64,000 bases of DNA from Phascolomyces articulosus (taxonomy: Eukaryota > Mucoromycota > Mucoromycetes > Mucorales > Lichtheimiaceae): the NCBI GenBank assembly GCA_025677815.1, contig JAIXMP010000048.1, forward strand, positions 124,001 through 188,000. Reading direction: 5' to 3'. This document shows positions 35,437 to 47,210 of the stretch, one piece after another. The position numbers were made by a program, and so were the translations under genes. Under the pieces are notes generated by a model that was not told where the DNA came from, searched no databases, and saw nothing but the letters and a program-made list of their open reading frames with translations. Position 1 is the first letter of the stretch. Every line of letters starts with the position of its first letter.

Positions 35437-38400
35437 ATGGAATCACCAGAGAATGTACAACTATTACAGCGACAAGCGATGAATCGGTCCAGCTTTTATA
35501 TGCTACTGTTTCTGTTTTCTTTACTCTTTTTAAATTATTCTGAAGATGAAGCAACACGCCGAGGACGCCCGACAATTGACGATTTATTAGAATCGTATCA
35601 ACTTGAAAAAGAAGCTTTAAATAACGTTACATTCGGTGTCAATAATACTCATGTGAGCAGCAACGTATTTTTTATCACTCTCCCCCGTCTCTCATTTTTA
35701 TCGAAAAACAACATTCTTTTATATATAAATTTAAACTGACTTGAATTTGAAATAACCTACCACTTTTTTTTCAGCCGTTACCAGACGTCATAAATACTAA
35801 AATTCAACAGTTGCATAATCATAAACCAAATTCTCATTACTATCATAATATAACGGGTGTATTTAGAGGTAATTGAGCATTATTGGGGGAGAGGAGTTCT
35901 TTAACGAATGGATTAAATGACAACAATGAGCTGCGTTTTGGATATTCAATTCAATTTTATGTCTTGCTATTATATAAATACAGGAACATGGCAAAGTGAA
36001 AATGTAACAGTACCCGAAAATGATGCTTCCAATAGAACTTTGGAAGAAGAGTCGCGAGGTAATTTTAATATCAACGATGGTGGCTCATTTATGTTCAATA
36101 TAAAATCGATAAGTACCAGTGATGAAAGTGTCAATTATCTTGAGGTATTTTCTAAATTGCAGTTAGATTATTATTCTTATTATTACCAATGGATAAAGTA
36201 GCAATAAAACAGCAGCAGTAGTATCCACAAAATGTATTGGATTTATCTAATGGAATAATTTTAAATTGGATCCATATTTATTAGGGTACTATGCGATTGA
36301 GAGATGCAGAGAAATCAAATTATGGTGCACTACTGCAGGCAGAAGGTGTCCATTTTCTAAGTAATGGCAGTATTTACTTACTAGGTGCAGTGGATGGGTA
36401 ATAGAAAAAGCCAAGTTATTTTACCAATTTTTTAAAGGATTTATGGAACCTTGATATTAATCATCATCTATCATTTCAATTATAGAAGGAATATCGAGTT
36501 TGAAGAATTATTACACATGGTACCTACCAATGAATCGATGATTAGTTCAAGGACAGCCTTAATTGAACAAATCGATAAACGTGTTGAGGAATTAAAATCA
36601 TTATCACTATGGGGTGATCAAATAATCGATGACCGTGGTTCGTATTCTCCCAAAAAAAAAAAAGCCCTCAATTTTTTTTTTTTACATGACAATTCAACTC
36701 AACTCTCAATATTGGTTTTAAATATACTTTTAGAATTACCCATGTCTGTTAATTTTGGTTGTGTATTTGAAATATTTGCACAACTTGAACCTGTGCCATC
36801 CGATGTTAAACTGTTTCAGCTTTTGGAATATGAAAAAGGTACATCTATATTTACAATGACGACAAATGATGAAGCTTGAGTGCTTACAATATGACGCAAC
36901 ACAAATGATTTCTATTACTATGATAGAAACGGAAAATCCACAAGGAATTAGTACAATCCGTCCACCCCCTCTCAAAATGTCGTCTGTGATGTACTCTCCC
37001 AATTGTGGTCTAGCAATGACTTCAGATGATGGCGTTGGCACGAAACTCGAACGGTATTATAGTAAAGCTGTATCTTATGCAACCATGGCAATAATATTAG
37101 CCATCATTCAAATCTTTGCTTTAATTCATCAAATGGAATATACCCCAACACCTTCGGTAAGTTTTTGATATCTATATAATCAAGGAGAAATATAAACTCA
37201 TCTCATCCCAAATCGTGGCCATTATTATCATTATTAGAGTGTCTCGAACGTTTCTTATTGGACTATTGCTATGCAATCCATGATGGATGGCTATCTTTGT
37301 CTTTTACATTTAACAACCGCCGTTGTCATTGAGACAGTCTTTATGCCATTTGCTACTGCTGCATTCTTTAGTTTTATTTTGGTATCTGTATTTGGCATGC
37401 GTTATCTATTATTGATTTGGCGAATACAAAGACCTGAAAGTACACGACCCTCTAATAACAACAACAATGATAATCCTAATACAAATCGACAAGAAGAACA
37501 AAATACTATTTTACCTCTTGCCAATCGACCGCAAACTACGCCACAACCTGTTTCAGATCCACGCCGTGATATTAGTGCACTATATTATCGAATGTGTATG
37601 TTTTCTTTCTTTTATAATATATTTGTAATATGAAATTGAAAATACTAATCTTTCTAGAAAACAAATACATAAATTAGATGCATTATTGTTGTTTGGTTTG
37701 TTCTTATTCTATCAAACGGCTACGCGATCTGCATTTGTTCAGAGTATTATTATTGGAACACTGGGTTTTGGTTTCTATTCATACTGGATTCCACAAATTG
37801 TACGGAATATCATCCGTGGTTGTCGAAGACCTTTGAGCAGACGTTATGTTATTGGCATGAGCATCACTCGATTGGCGATTCCGTTATGTAAATATCTATT
37901 GATTGTATTGGACTGAGAAAAAATGGTTATAGCGAGCAAAAGATGGATAAACTTACCAATTCTACTGTTTTTTTTTCTTTCGATAGATTTCTATGGATGC
38001 CCAGATAACTTGATTGCACATGAACCATCACCGTGGATTTGGGCATTAGTTGCATTTGTAGCATTACAAGTTCTTATTCTTTTCCTCCAAGATATTTTGG
38101 GTCCTCGGTTCTTTGTACCTGAAAAGGTAATAATTTTTAGTTATTCTAGCTAACAACAAAAACAATTATCAAAACAAACATCACTCACCGTTATTTTTCT
38201 AATATTCCTAGTATCTACCACAAACATACAACTACCATCCAATATTACCGGCAGAAGATGAAGAAAATCTTCAAGAAAATGGTGGGAAATCATCACGTCA
38301 TCCACGCGATTGTGCCATTTGTATGCTTCCAGTAGATACTTCACCAGGTGGTCCACCTGGTCTTCATGTCCTTGGAAGAGCACAATACATGTTAACACCA

Positions 38401-38597
38401 TGTCAACATTTATTCCATACTGATTGTCTGGAGAGAGTAAGTATTATTATACTGATATACTAAGAGAAGGGGGGGGGATAGTGTCTAGAGATAGTGATAT
38501 TGATGGATTCTTTTTTATTTTTCTATCTTTTTCATCATAGTGGATGCGTATCAAACTCGAATGTCCTGTCTGTCGTTCATATCTTCCAGCATGTTAA
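35437..38597 (+). CDS. TUL1: Transmembrane RING E3 ubiquitin ligase, Tul1/Dsc1 type
   Basis: Twelve exons: 35437-35652, 35775-35868, 35984-36144, 36285-36397, 36486-about 36634, 36734-36838, 36927-37156, 37238-37593, 37658-37887, 37987-38126, 38212-38436, 38541-38597; about 691 aa. Tul1 is the catalytic subunit of the Golgi/endosome DSC complex, which ubiquitinates misplaced membrane proteins and, in some fungi, activates SREBP. An N-terminal hydrophobic segment (SSFYMLLFLFSLLFL) precedes a lumenal domain with N-glycosylation sites and the family's MYSPNCG motif. Several membrane segments follow (for example ATMAIILAIIQIFALI, FFSFILVSVFGMRYLLL, ALVAFVALQVLILFLQ). The C terminus is a RING-H2: CAIC at about 631, CQHLFHTDCLERW, then CPVCRSYLPAC. 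The donor of exon 5 is ambiguous (36634 or 36637, Gln or Glu at the junction). Confidence 0.92.
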
Positions 38598-40275
38598 ATA
38601 TTACGATTACTACTATTATTATTTTTATTATTTTTATTTCCCTTCTCATCTCTTTCTATTAAAAATAATTTCTTTTTTTTATTACGCACATGTACACACA
38701 AAAACATCATCTTCAATTCCCCCCCTCTTATCCAAACATTCACGTGGCTTTCTTATTTTGTGAAAGAACTTTTTTTTTTAATACTAGATGAAAAAAAATC
38801 AAAATTTTGTACATGTTCTCTTCCTCTCTCTCTTGTTTTCGCTCCACCCTTTACATCATACACACATACTATACTCCACGATACGTTCTGCTCTTATTTC
38901 TCGTTTAGTCATTGTTTTTTTCTCTTGTAAAGATTTATTTTATTGATTGTTTTGGTTTAATTTTCATCTATTCAGTGACTGATTTCTCTATTCTACTATT
39001 ATTGTTCTTACTAAATGTTTTTTTTCTTTACTGGAGTGTATTATGGTTAATGTTGTCATTCTCAAGAATGCTTTTATTATTATATATACGTATACAGTGA
39101 AGAAAATAGCATAATAATAGATACACAGAATTTTCAAAAAAAAAAAAAAAAGTTTCATAAGATTGTTAATAAAAGAGGAAGTAAAAAAGATGAAAAAAAA
39201 ATACTTTCATATAAATTGCAAAATGGATGTGACGTTGGTATTATTTGACACGTATCAGCAGTAATGCTTCATACAGCAGAAGAATAAACCATCGATTAGA
39301 TTCTCGTTCATATTGACATGCAGGTAATTATGGGATAAATTTTTATATAGATCTAAACAGGTCCAGCTTTTTATATGCCAATCATTAACAAGAATTTTAT
39401 ATAAATAATATCCCTTACTGGACACAACCTTACCCTATTTTTATCGTTCTCTCTTTTAAATAACTTTATTCAAGTTTACTTTGGTTACAATTGTTACGAG
39501 ATTTACATATCATTTATGATGCATCATCTCACCAACAACATATCATTGTTGTTTTTCACTTGATTTTTTCATGTATTGTTTTCTTTCGACATTTGGGGCA
39601 AAATATATGGAAATAAACTTATCATTTATTTTTATTACTTTTCTTTCCTTATATCATAACAAGATCTACATAAATCTAAAATTTACCTTGAGGGACAGAG
39701 CAATATCCACAAAATCTAGTTAATTTTCACCAAAAATAAAAAGAAACCATACTAGACCAATTTTATATTATTTTTACAGTTATAACATAACTTCGAGTAC
39801 CTTTCATGAAATACTTGAAATTAAGAAATAATATAAGCATATTTTATTTTAACTTAAAGAATATCCCATAAATAAATATCAACCAATGTTACTATTTGTT
39901 AATAAAAACAAATGACATTGTGGTTTTTCTTTTACCTACTGTGTTATGAGTAATTAGTCATAATAGTACGTTGCACCACAATTACATTTTTAAGTACCTG
40001 ACGAACAAATGAATATTTACAATTAGTGATAACAAACAAATGGTAAATTCCATCATTGGGCAACCTTCCGTTCTTTTTCCATCTCATAGGAGGCATTATT
40101 GTGCTGAAGCTAATTAATAAATGAAGCTCAAATAAAATGAAGTAAATATAACTTTTCATAAAAAAGAACGAGACCAAAATCGAATAGTAGAATATTGGCC
40201 GGTTATTTATTGACTTGTATTGAAAATAATCAACAAACAAGAAATAGTACAATAGTATGTAAAGGGACTGACTAG
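38598..40275. other. Long intergenic region, 1.7 kb
   Basis: It begins with pyrimidine-rich 3' DNA of the TUL1-type gene and continues as AT-rich sequence with a 16-A run near 39137. I see no coding frame, RNA gene or repeat structure worth naming. Confidence 0.5.
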
Positions 40276-42044
40276 CTAATATATAACGTCTGTGATACGA
40301 CCTCCGAAACCCAGTTTGTAAGACTGAACTTCCCATGGAGCTGTGCTGGAACTGCGTTCCAGACGGAGATAGCGGAAAAATGTGCCTTGATTAAAAGGTT
40401 GGTCAGAATCATAGTTAATCGGCATTGTATCTTGTTCGCCATTACAATATAATCCAAAGAATTTCATGCCAAGCTCTTTGAGAGTTGGACAAGCTTCTTG
40501 AATCCATGCTAGATCTATAACAATTGGAATCATCCTATTTTTCTTTATGTACTTCCCAGTGATTTGGATGTAAGTCAATCTCCCAGTTGGACAACCAGCT
40601 TCATGGATAATCGATCTACATATAGCAAAAGCACTAACTGTTGATATATCGTGAAGTGAAATTTCTTTAATATTATTCCAACTAGTTGATATTGGATCTA
40701 TTGCGCTTTTTTGATTTTCTGAACGTCGTATGGCAGAAGAAATGTTATTGGTGGTAATATCAATAAGTACTGTAATGTTGGATGATTTATATAATGAGAT
40801 AGCGTTGTATTTGTGTTTGAGATAGTATTGAAGTAGATTCCATCCATTGAGAGTGTAAAATACCGGATTTTTAAGTACCAAGTCATTCATTTTTTCAGCA
40901 ATTGGATATTGTTTTAAATAACCAGTAGCAGAAGATTTGCCACCCTCTATAAAGCTACAATAACTCTTTGAAATATATAAAGCAGCATTATCGAGTCGAA
41001 ATTTTTGTAAATATGGACATAAATGATGAATAACTTCCAAATGCTGCTCGTTAATCCATGGTCTATCCTTCGTTGCGGTAAATCCAAGTGAAAGATTTTC
41101 TAGCATTGGTGTATATTCCATGAAATGAAGAAGATATTCTGGTTTCTCGAAAGAGCTATTATTATTATTAGTTGTTGCCATGAATTCCGTGGAAAAACCG
41201 TCATCCTGTTTTGGGTATGTTGAAACCAATAGCTCTTTCCGGTCTCTTCCATTTTGTAGGTAAATAGTTTTTTTGTTTACTTGTAAATAATGTAATTGAC
41301 TGAGAAAGAGTTTTGGGCTGTCGTTATTTTTGTTGTCATTTGTGGATTCTTCAGCGTGCCCACTATCATCGTTTAGTGCTGTATAAAACTGTTTCCAAGA
41401 TAAACGAAGTGTTTTAATATTTCGACAATATTGAAACAATTGACAAATTTCTTGTTGACAATCGATGGTTTCATTATTATAATACGATAGCGCATCATAA
41501 TCATCCACTTCATTATCCAATGTCACATCTATTACAGATACCGCCATAGCATACATAACGTCCTCCGAGAACCAGGTGACGGCACATTCAAGAAGTGATT
41601 TAAAAACGCTGACATGTCGAGGTCGTTTAAAATGAATCTTTTGATATACACTCCCAAAGAACAGCGCAAACCAAGACTTGGAGACATGTGTACATTGAAC
41701 ATAATCTCTCTTTGATAGAATCTTCGTAATTATTATCATTATTTCATTCGGTAAACGATGCATATAGTCGTGTTGCATTTGTTCTTCATCGTTGAACTGC
41801 TATTTTATTTTGTTTTATAAAAAATCATTTTTTAATGTTAAAAAAGTAATAATCTCAAGGAAGTGGATAGGTATAATGGCAAGAGATATAAAACTATCCA
41901 TGTATCTTGTATAGAAAGAAAGTAAATACATACTTCTTCGTCGTGTTCAACATTCCCTTGTTGAGACGTATTAATATCAAGCTCTTCTTGCAATGGCTCG
42001 AATACTCGTTGGACGGTTTTAGAAAAATCCGTGATATATTCCAT
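40276..42044 (-). CDS. F-box protein
   Basis: Two exons, 42044-41934 and 41796-40276, encode 543 aa; the GTATGT...GCAG intron is phase 0. The first exon gives a short N terminus (MEYITDFSKTVQRVF). The F-box follows at about 47-80: HRLPNEIMIIITKILSKR then CTHVSKSWFALFFGSVYQKI. The remainder is LRR-like, with scattered LHYLQV, LENLSLGF, LQKFRLDN and LKELGMKF motifs, and no second domain is recognised. As for other F-box proteins, the F-box should bind Skp1 and the C-terminal region a substrate. It shares no obvious close similarity with the F-box gene at 22.9 kb beyond the motif. Confidence 0.85.
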
Positions 42045-42710
42045 AGTAAAATAGAGAAAATGGTTATTCGAGAATGAAAGGTTATGAAAAAAAGAAAAAA
42101 CACTTGAGCTTTGTTTTTTATTTTATTATTGCATAAATCTAACACGATAGATAATGTGTGATATATTAATGAAAAAAAATTATTTGTCACAATATTATAA
42201 GAATATCATTCACCATTATTTCCTTGATTTTGTTCAAGGTAGGACATTTATTGATCAATATAAAAAATATAGACACCATAATAACGTGGTCCTCACATGG
42301 TCTAGAAGGCACCGAAAGGCCACGAATGAATTGTAAAGATGAATATAGAACATCTATTACTTGTATGCGCTTGCGAAAGGATATAACAGTTTCAGGATAG
42401 TCTTGAATGGTCTTAACAGATATTCTCAATGACGCACATAACGGTGAGAAAAAAAATCATATTAGCAAACAATCTATTATTTTAATTGTTCTCCAAATAG
42501 CTTGATATTTTTATATTTTTATATGACGTTTTTAATCAATAATTAGTTATTTTATATATATATATATGTGAGGGTTAGTATAATTTTTTTGTTTTTTTAT
42601 ACTACTACTATTTATAATTATATATCTATGTTACTGCTATTGCGTACTGTAATATAAGGGTAGTCTACATACAAAAAAAGGGAGAGGTTATATATGGTAT
42701 AAATAATAGT
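42045..42710. other. Intergenic AT-rich DNA
   Basis: About 670 bp between the F-box gene start and the 3' end of the first MFS gene, both on the minus strand. A TA run lies at 42553-42567. No supported gene. Confidence 0.5.
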
Positions 42711-44758
42711 TTACAATCTAAAGATAAAGCTCTTGTTTTCTTTATCAGTCAAATCTTCTCTTGCGTCAACTTCTTCTTCAGGTGGATTAGCCATACGTCG
42801 CTTGTTCTCCCGAATCATCAAGGATCTCAAGATAATGAAACAAATAATAGCTACACCATTGCCAGCGCAGAAACCGATCATGGCTCCAATATATCTTGGT
42901 GCTAAGTGAAGATAAAGTAATGGCTTAGTATTTTGAATTTACAACAAGAAAAAAAAGTTTTTTTTTATGATAAATATATGCTAGATACCAACCTTGACGT
43001 TCTAACATGACAAGAGGACCAATAAAGTTACCTAAAGTATAAAAGACAACGAGCATAGAATTATAGAAAATCTTCTTTGTATAACCTATAATAAATATTA
43101 CATATATCAGATTTTTTTTGTGAATTCATACAAAAATTAAACCATTATTATTTGTAATAAATTAGCGTATAAACATACCTGAGACATTGTTACCAATACA
43201 AGTGGCAAGTAAACCGTAACCACCAGTGCTTGCCCAACTCAGGTAATAACCAAGAAGTTTGACTGCGCCACCAGGAATGGCAGCAAGAACAATACAACCG
43301 ATCAAACTGATACCAGCCATCAATGTGCCAGTTAAACAAACTTGATTGGTACGACGTGCAATGAATGTAGCAAGAATAGTGCCAACAGTGCTTGCAACAC
43401 CTCCAGGCATTTTAAGCAAAATAGATTCACCGGACTATTACGGTATATACAATATTTGTTAGAGGCACGATCCGAATTCCACATTTGCTTTTCCCTCTCA
43501 CACACAAGGATAGAATAACGAGAAAAAAAACCTACCGAAAAGCTACCAAGACCCTTAATAAATTGAGCACTGAACACAAGCAAACCACCGTTTTGAATTT
43601 GCAAACCGATAGCAGCAATACACATCAACCATAAACGAGGTTCCTTCAAAGCTTCCCATATTTGGTACTTTTTGATTTCCATGTTGCGAACCACTGCGTT
43701 ATCTTGAATACGATCTTCAACAATGACTTTTTCTTCTTCAGTCAAACGCAACAGCTTGGATCGTTGATTATCAGCAAGGAAGAAGAAGGACATGATACCC
43801 AAGAAGACAGTAAATGCACCAAAGATGATATGGTTCCATCGCCACATTTCAATATTAAGTCTGGTACCCATATGTGAAATACCAAAGGCGACCAAATTGC
43901 CAACCACGGAACCCAAACCGAAGCACATTGTAACAACGCCAAAATAAGTGGTTTGTTCAGATCTTCTGTACATGGTGTTGACTAAGAGGTAGATGGTAGG
44001 AATACAGGCAGCTTCAAATAAACCTAACAAGAACCGCACAGCAGCAAGCTGCTGGAACGTATGACACATTGCGGTAAATAGCATAACCTTTAGGAAAAAT
44101 ACATACAATAGAATTAAAGACAATAATCATTTTATTATTAGTATGATTTTCTTATGATTCTTTTTTTTTTACTTCATCGCTTAGGAAAAGTAACAAATGA
44201 TAAAGATTTTGAAAACAAAATGTGCTGATACATACCGCGCCCCAAAGAACAATACATACACCCAAGTAGCGACCGATAGGAAATCTTTGTAAAAGGTAGC
44301 TGTTGATAGGTTGAAAAGCCAAATGACCCAAAAAGAAGAGAGAACCAAGCCAACTGAATTGCGAACCACTGATCTTTGTGTCTTCATAGATTCCCAAAAC
44401 TGCTGATACACTTAATGCTGCTTTATCGGCAAACTAAAATAACATGATAAAAATCAAATTTAGAATTAATTTTATAAATGACTCTCAAGTTAAATTATAT
44501 GATGATTATTAACATCATTTCAAAAATATAATTATATACCTGTACGATTATGATCCAGCATACTAATGGCATAATTGTGTATGTGATCTTGCGAACAAGA
44601 CGTTCTTCAGCCTCGGATTTGACAAAAGGCTTTTGAAAACCATCACCTTTTTCATTATCTACAGAGATTCCAGATGCTGTATCACTGTTACTACCATTCT
44701 TTACTTCTGTGTGGATTGCGTCGGTTTTTTCGTCGTTTTTCTTGCGATCGAATAGCAT
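42711..44758 (-). CDS. MFS transporter, Dal5-like anion:cation symporter family (paralogue 1)
   Basis: Six exons, 44758-44540, 44433-44236, 44087-43536, 43434-43179, 43085-42993 and 42901-42711, encode 502 aa. The topology is that of the 12-helix major facilitator superfamily. A cytosolic charged N terminus ends in RLVRKITYTIMPLVCW, the usual start of fungal Dal5/allantoate-permease-type carriers. The family signature lies in RFLLGLFEAACIPTIYLLV and MYRRSEQTTYFG (TM4-5 region). Other landmarks are FSWLGSLFFLGHLAFQPIN (TM2), a central cytosolic loop (LRLTEEEKVIVEDRIQDN) and GNFIGPLVMLERQAPRY near TM11. The family imports organic anions such as allantoate, nicotinate, pantothenate or similar acids; the substrate cannot be read from sequence. 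It is paralogous to the gene at 47.2-49.5 kb. Confidence 0.9.
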
Positions 44759-47210
44759 GATGATGATTAAGGAAAATAGAGAAGAATATACAAAAAACTA
44801 GAGATATTAATATTAAAAAAAATAAGATAATAAAATAATGAATCAGATAATATAAACAAAATAAGTAGTAAGCAAGTAAAGTATTGTTCCATAAGAAAAA
44901 AAAGAGATGGTTATTTATATACTTCTTGATCTATCAAAATTTTGGCAGATCAAATAGTGGCCAAATAATTAGATCTCATTCTCACGGATTACTTTTATGT
45001 CATTATGTTTCCCGCGCCTGACCTCCATATAGTATATACCAAGAGTGGTCAAATCCGGGGTAACGGCCCTTCAAAATTTCCAAATCGAGAAAATCTATGT
45101 ACAACCTGAGTCCATTTCGATGAATTCTTCTCTGGGTTTTTATATGGAGCCAACCAATCCTAAATGTTGTAATGAGTCCAAGATTATTTTTTTTCTTCCT
45201 TCCCACACACAACAGTCCGTTCATTATTATATCCGAAACAGGAATAATATATATATATGAACGTACATATTTTTTCTCATAAATCTCATATATGGTTTTA
45301 ACATAATTTTCAATTGAAAAGAAAATGATCATTTATGGGAAATAAATAGAAGTAACAGAAAAAAATAGTATTATTTTGTTTAAATGTTTTATTTTTGTGG
45401 AGATGAACTTGTCGCAACGAGTGGCGCTTGCTTTACTAGTACTAATGGTTACAAATCGTAAATTTAAGTTAGATATATTCTTTCCCCCACTTTGTAATAA
45501 TTTTTATATGCTAAGTGGTGCTATTATGGGTTATATGTCTCAGATAGCAAATATTGGTGAAACGATAGATCTTCTGTTCTTCTCATTTTGAATTACCAGC
45601 ATCATCGGTGAAATGTAACCCAAAATATTAAAAATGACCGAAGTTTCTTCCTATCATGCACTATATAGAACTGGAGAGGACTTCCAAAAGGGTATTGTGG
45701 ATTAGCAATACAACTTTCCCGGGAATATATTCTTCAATTAGAATTATTATTACCAGACAAAAACAACTACGCATGGAGTGTCATATTCTTTTTCTGTTTT
45801 TTATAAACTTTTTAATACTTCCTACCTTCATAAAATCATATACGATAACATTTCAATCATGGTGTGAATCAACGCTTTTATCAATATACAATCAACATTT
45901 GAATAAAATAATAAAGAAGCATCATATTTATACCACATCATTTAATCTTACGTGTTCACATCCAACAGAAAATAGTAATAAAAAACTTTTAATATATTAT
46001 CCCATACTTGGGATTATTCTGAGTACACCTGAGGTTGCTGATAAAGTTGCATCGAGTGTGAAGAACACCAAGAAATCCAAAAATAATTCTTCATACAAAT
46101 TAATGAAACGATTTTAAACAAAAAGAAATTGTTAGTACTACATCTATGACTTGGATATCTAGAAATAAACATATATGCTTTCAAATAAAAGCTTGTCACA
46201 GTGATCCTGTATTTAATAATATCGACGTTATAAGTAGATATCATTCTCATTATCATCACCCAAAAAATTATACATGATACATCAGGTGATTATTGATCAT
46301 CCTTGCTCTTAATAAAAAATTATTTCATGGATAAGTTAACTAGCAATTATTAATATTATTTATATTGTCGTTCTTCTTCTCTCCCATCTAGTTTTATTTA
46401 AGTAATTAAAGATGGTCGACTTTTTTTTTTGTTGTATACAATATGCTTCTGATTTCTCTTGGATACATAATGTTAACCCCACCATTATTTCCCATGGAAA
46501 ACTTGGGCCATTCTTCTGTTACACCTCCTAGTCACATTTTCTACAGATCATTTACAATTAAGAAAAAAAATAAGGTTATCATACACAGTGAATCCCGTCA
46601 GGCATTTATGGCATTAAATCAATAAGATTACATATTCATGCTGTCATCATTGTCAAACTTTATTGATAGTGTATACAGTTACACTATTATGCTGGATAAC
46701 AGGATTGTAAATGGAAATTGACAAAGCATTATTATATATGGTCCATTCGACTTCAATGATATTTCAATAAGGCGGAACAAGCTACATTTTCCTATCTTCT
46801 TTTACGAAACCTTACTATCAAAATGAAGAATGCTCAGTGGATGTGTATTTTTTTTCAGCTTTTCTACAAAAACATTATATAAGTGAGTCTATATGTTTAT
46901 ACACAAGAATATTCTTATCTTGTTTTAGCATTGATCATAACAATACAAATTGGAACAATCTTTTATATAAAAAATAAAATACTGTATATGAATACTATTT
47001 AAATCATATATAACAATGTTATTTACAAAAAAAAGCAATTTAAAAAGGTTTGTATATATAGTATAAAAAGTATTGTAATAAAATAATAGTAATAATAAGG
47101 TCAGTAGTATAAATCGCAGTGTAAACCATTATCACTTCAAGTGATGAATGTGGTGGTAGTGGATATAAAATATATTATATATTCTATAATATATAGAAAG
47201 TGATTTTTCT
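44759..47210. other. Spacer between MFS paralogues with gene relics
   Basis: The first 200 bp is the promoter side of paralogue 1. After that come protein-like but broken pieces. On the plus strand: VEMNLSQRVALALLVLMV near 45395, MTEVSSYHALYRTGEDFQKG near 45633 followed by a stop, and a frame from the ATG at 45773 to 46117 with a hydrophobic start (MECHILFLFFINFLILP). On the minus strand, 45332-45003 has a frame ending in WYILYGGQARET. I cannot assign any of these to a family; they look like remains of one or more genes. The remainder is AT-rich. Confidence 0.35.

Noticed and set aside
36838..36927. Apparent frameshift in the TUL1-type gene, where the frame changes near 36880
   Set aside because: An 89-nt intron (GTACAT...ATAG, 36838/36927) joins EYEK to ETENPQGIS in frame, so no frameshift is needed.
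45003..45332. Minus-strand 109-residue open frame near MFS paralogue 1
   Set aside because: It starts at a weak context, lacks any recognised domain and has no neighbouring exons. Kept only as a possible relic in the spacer note.
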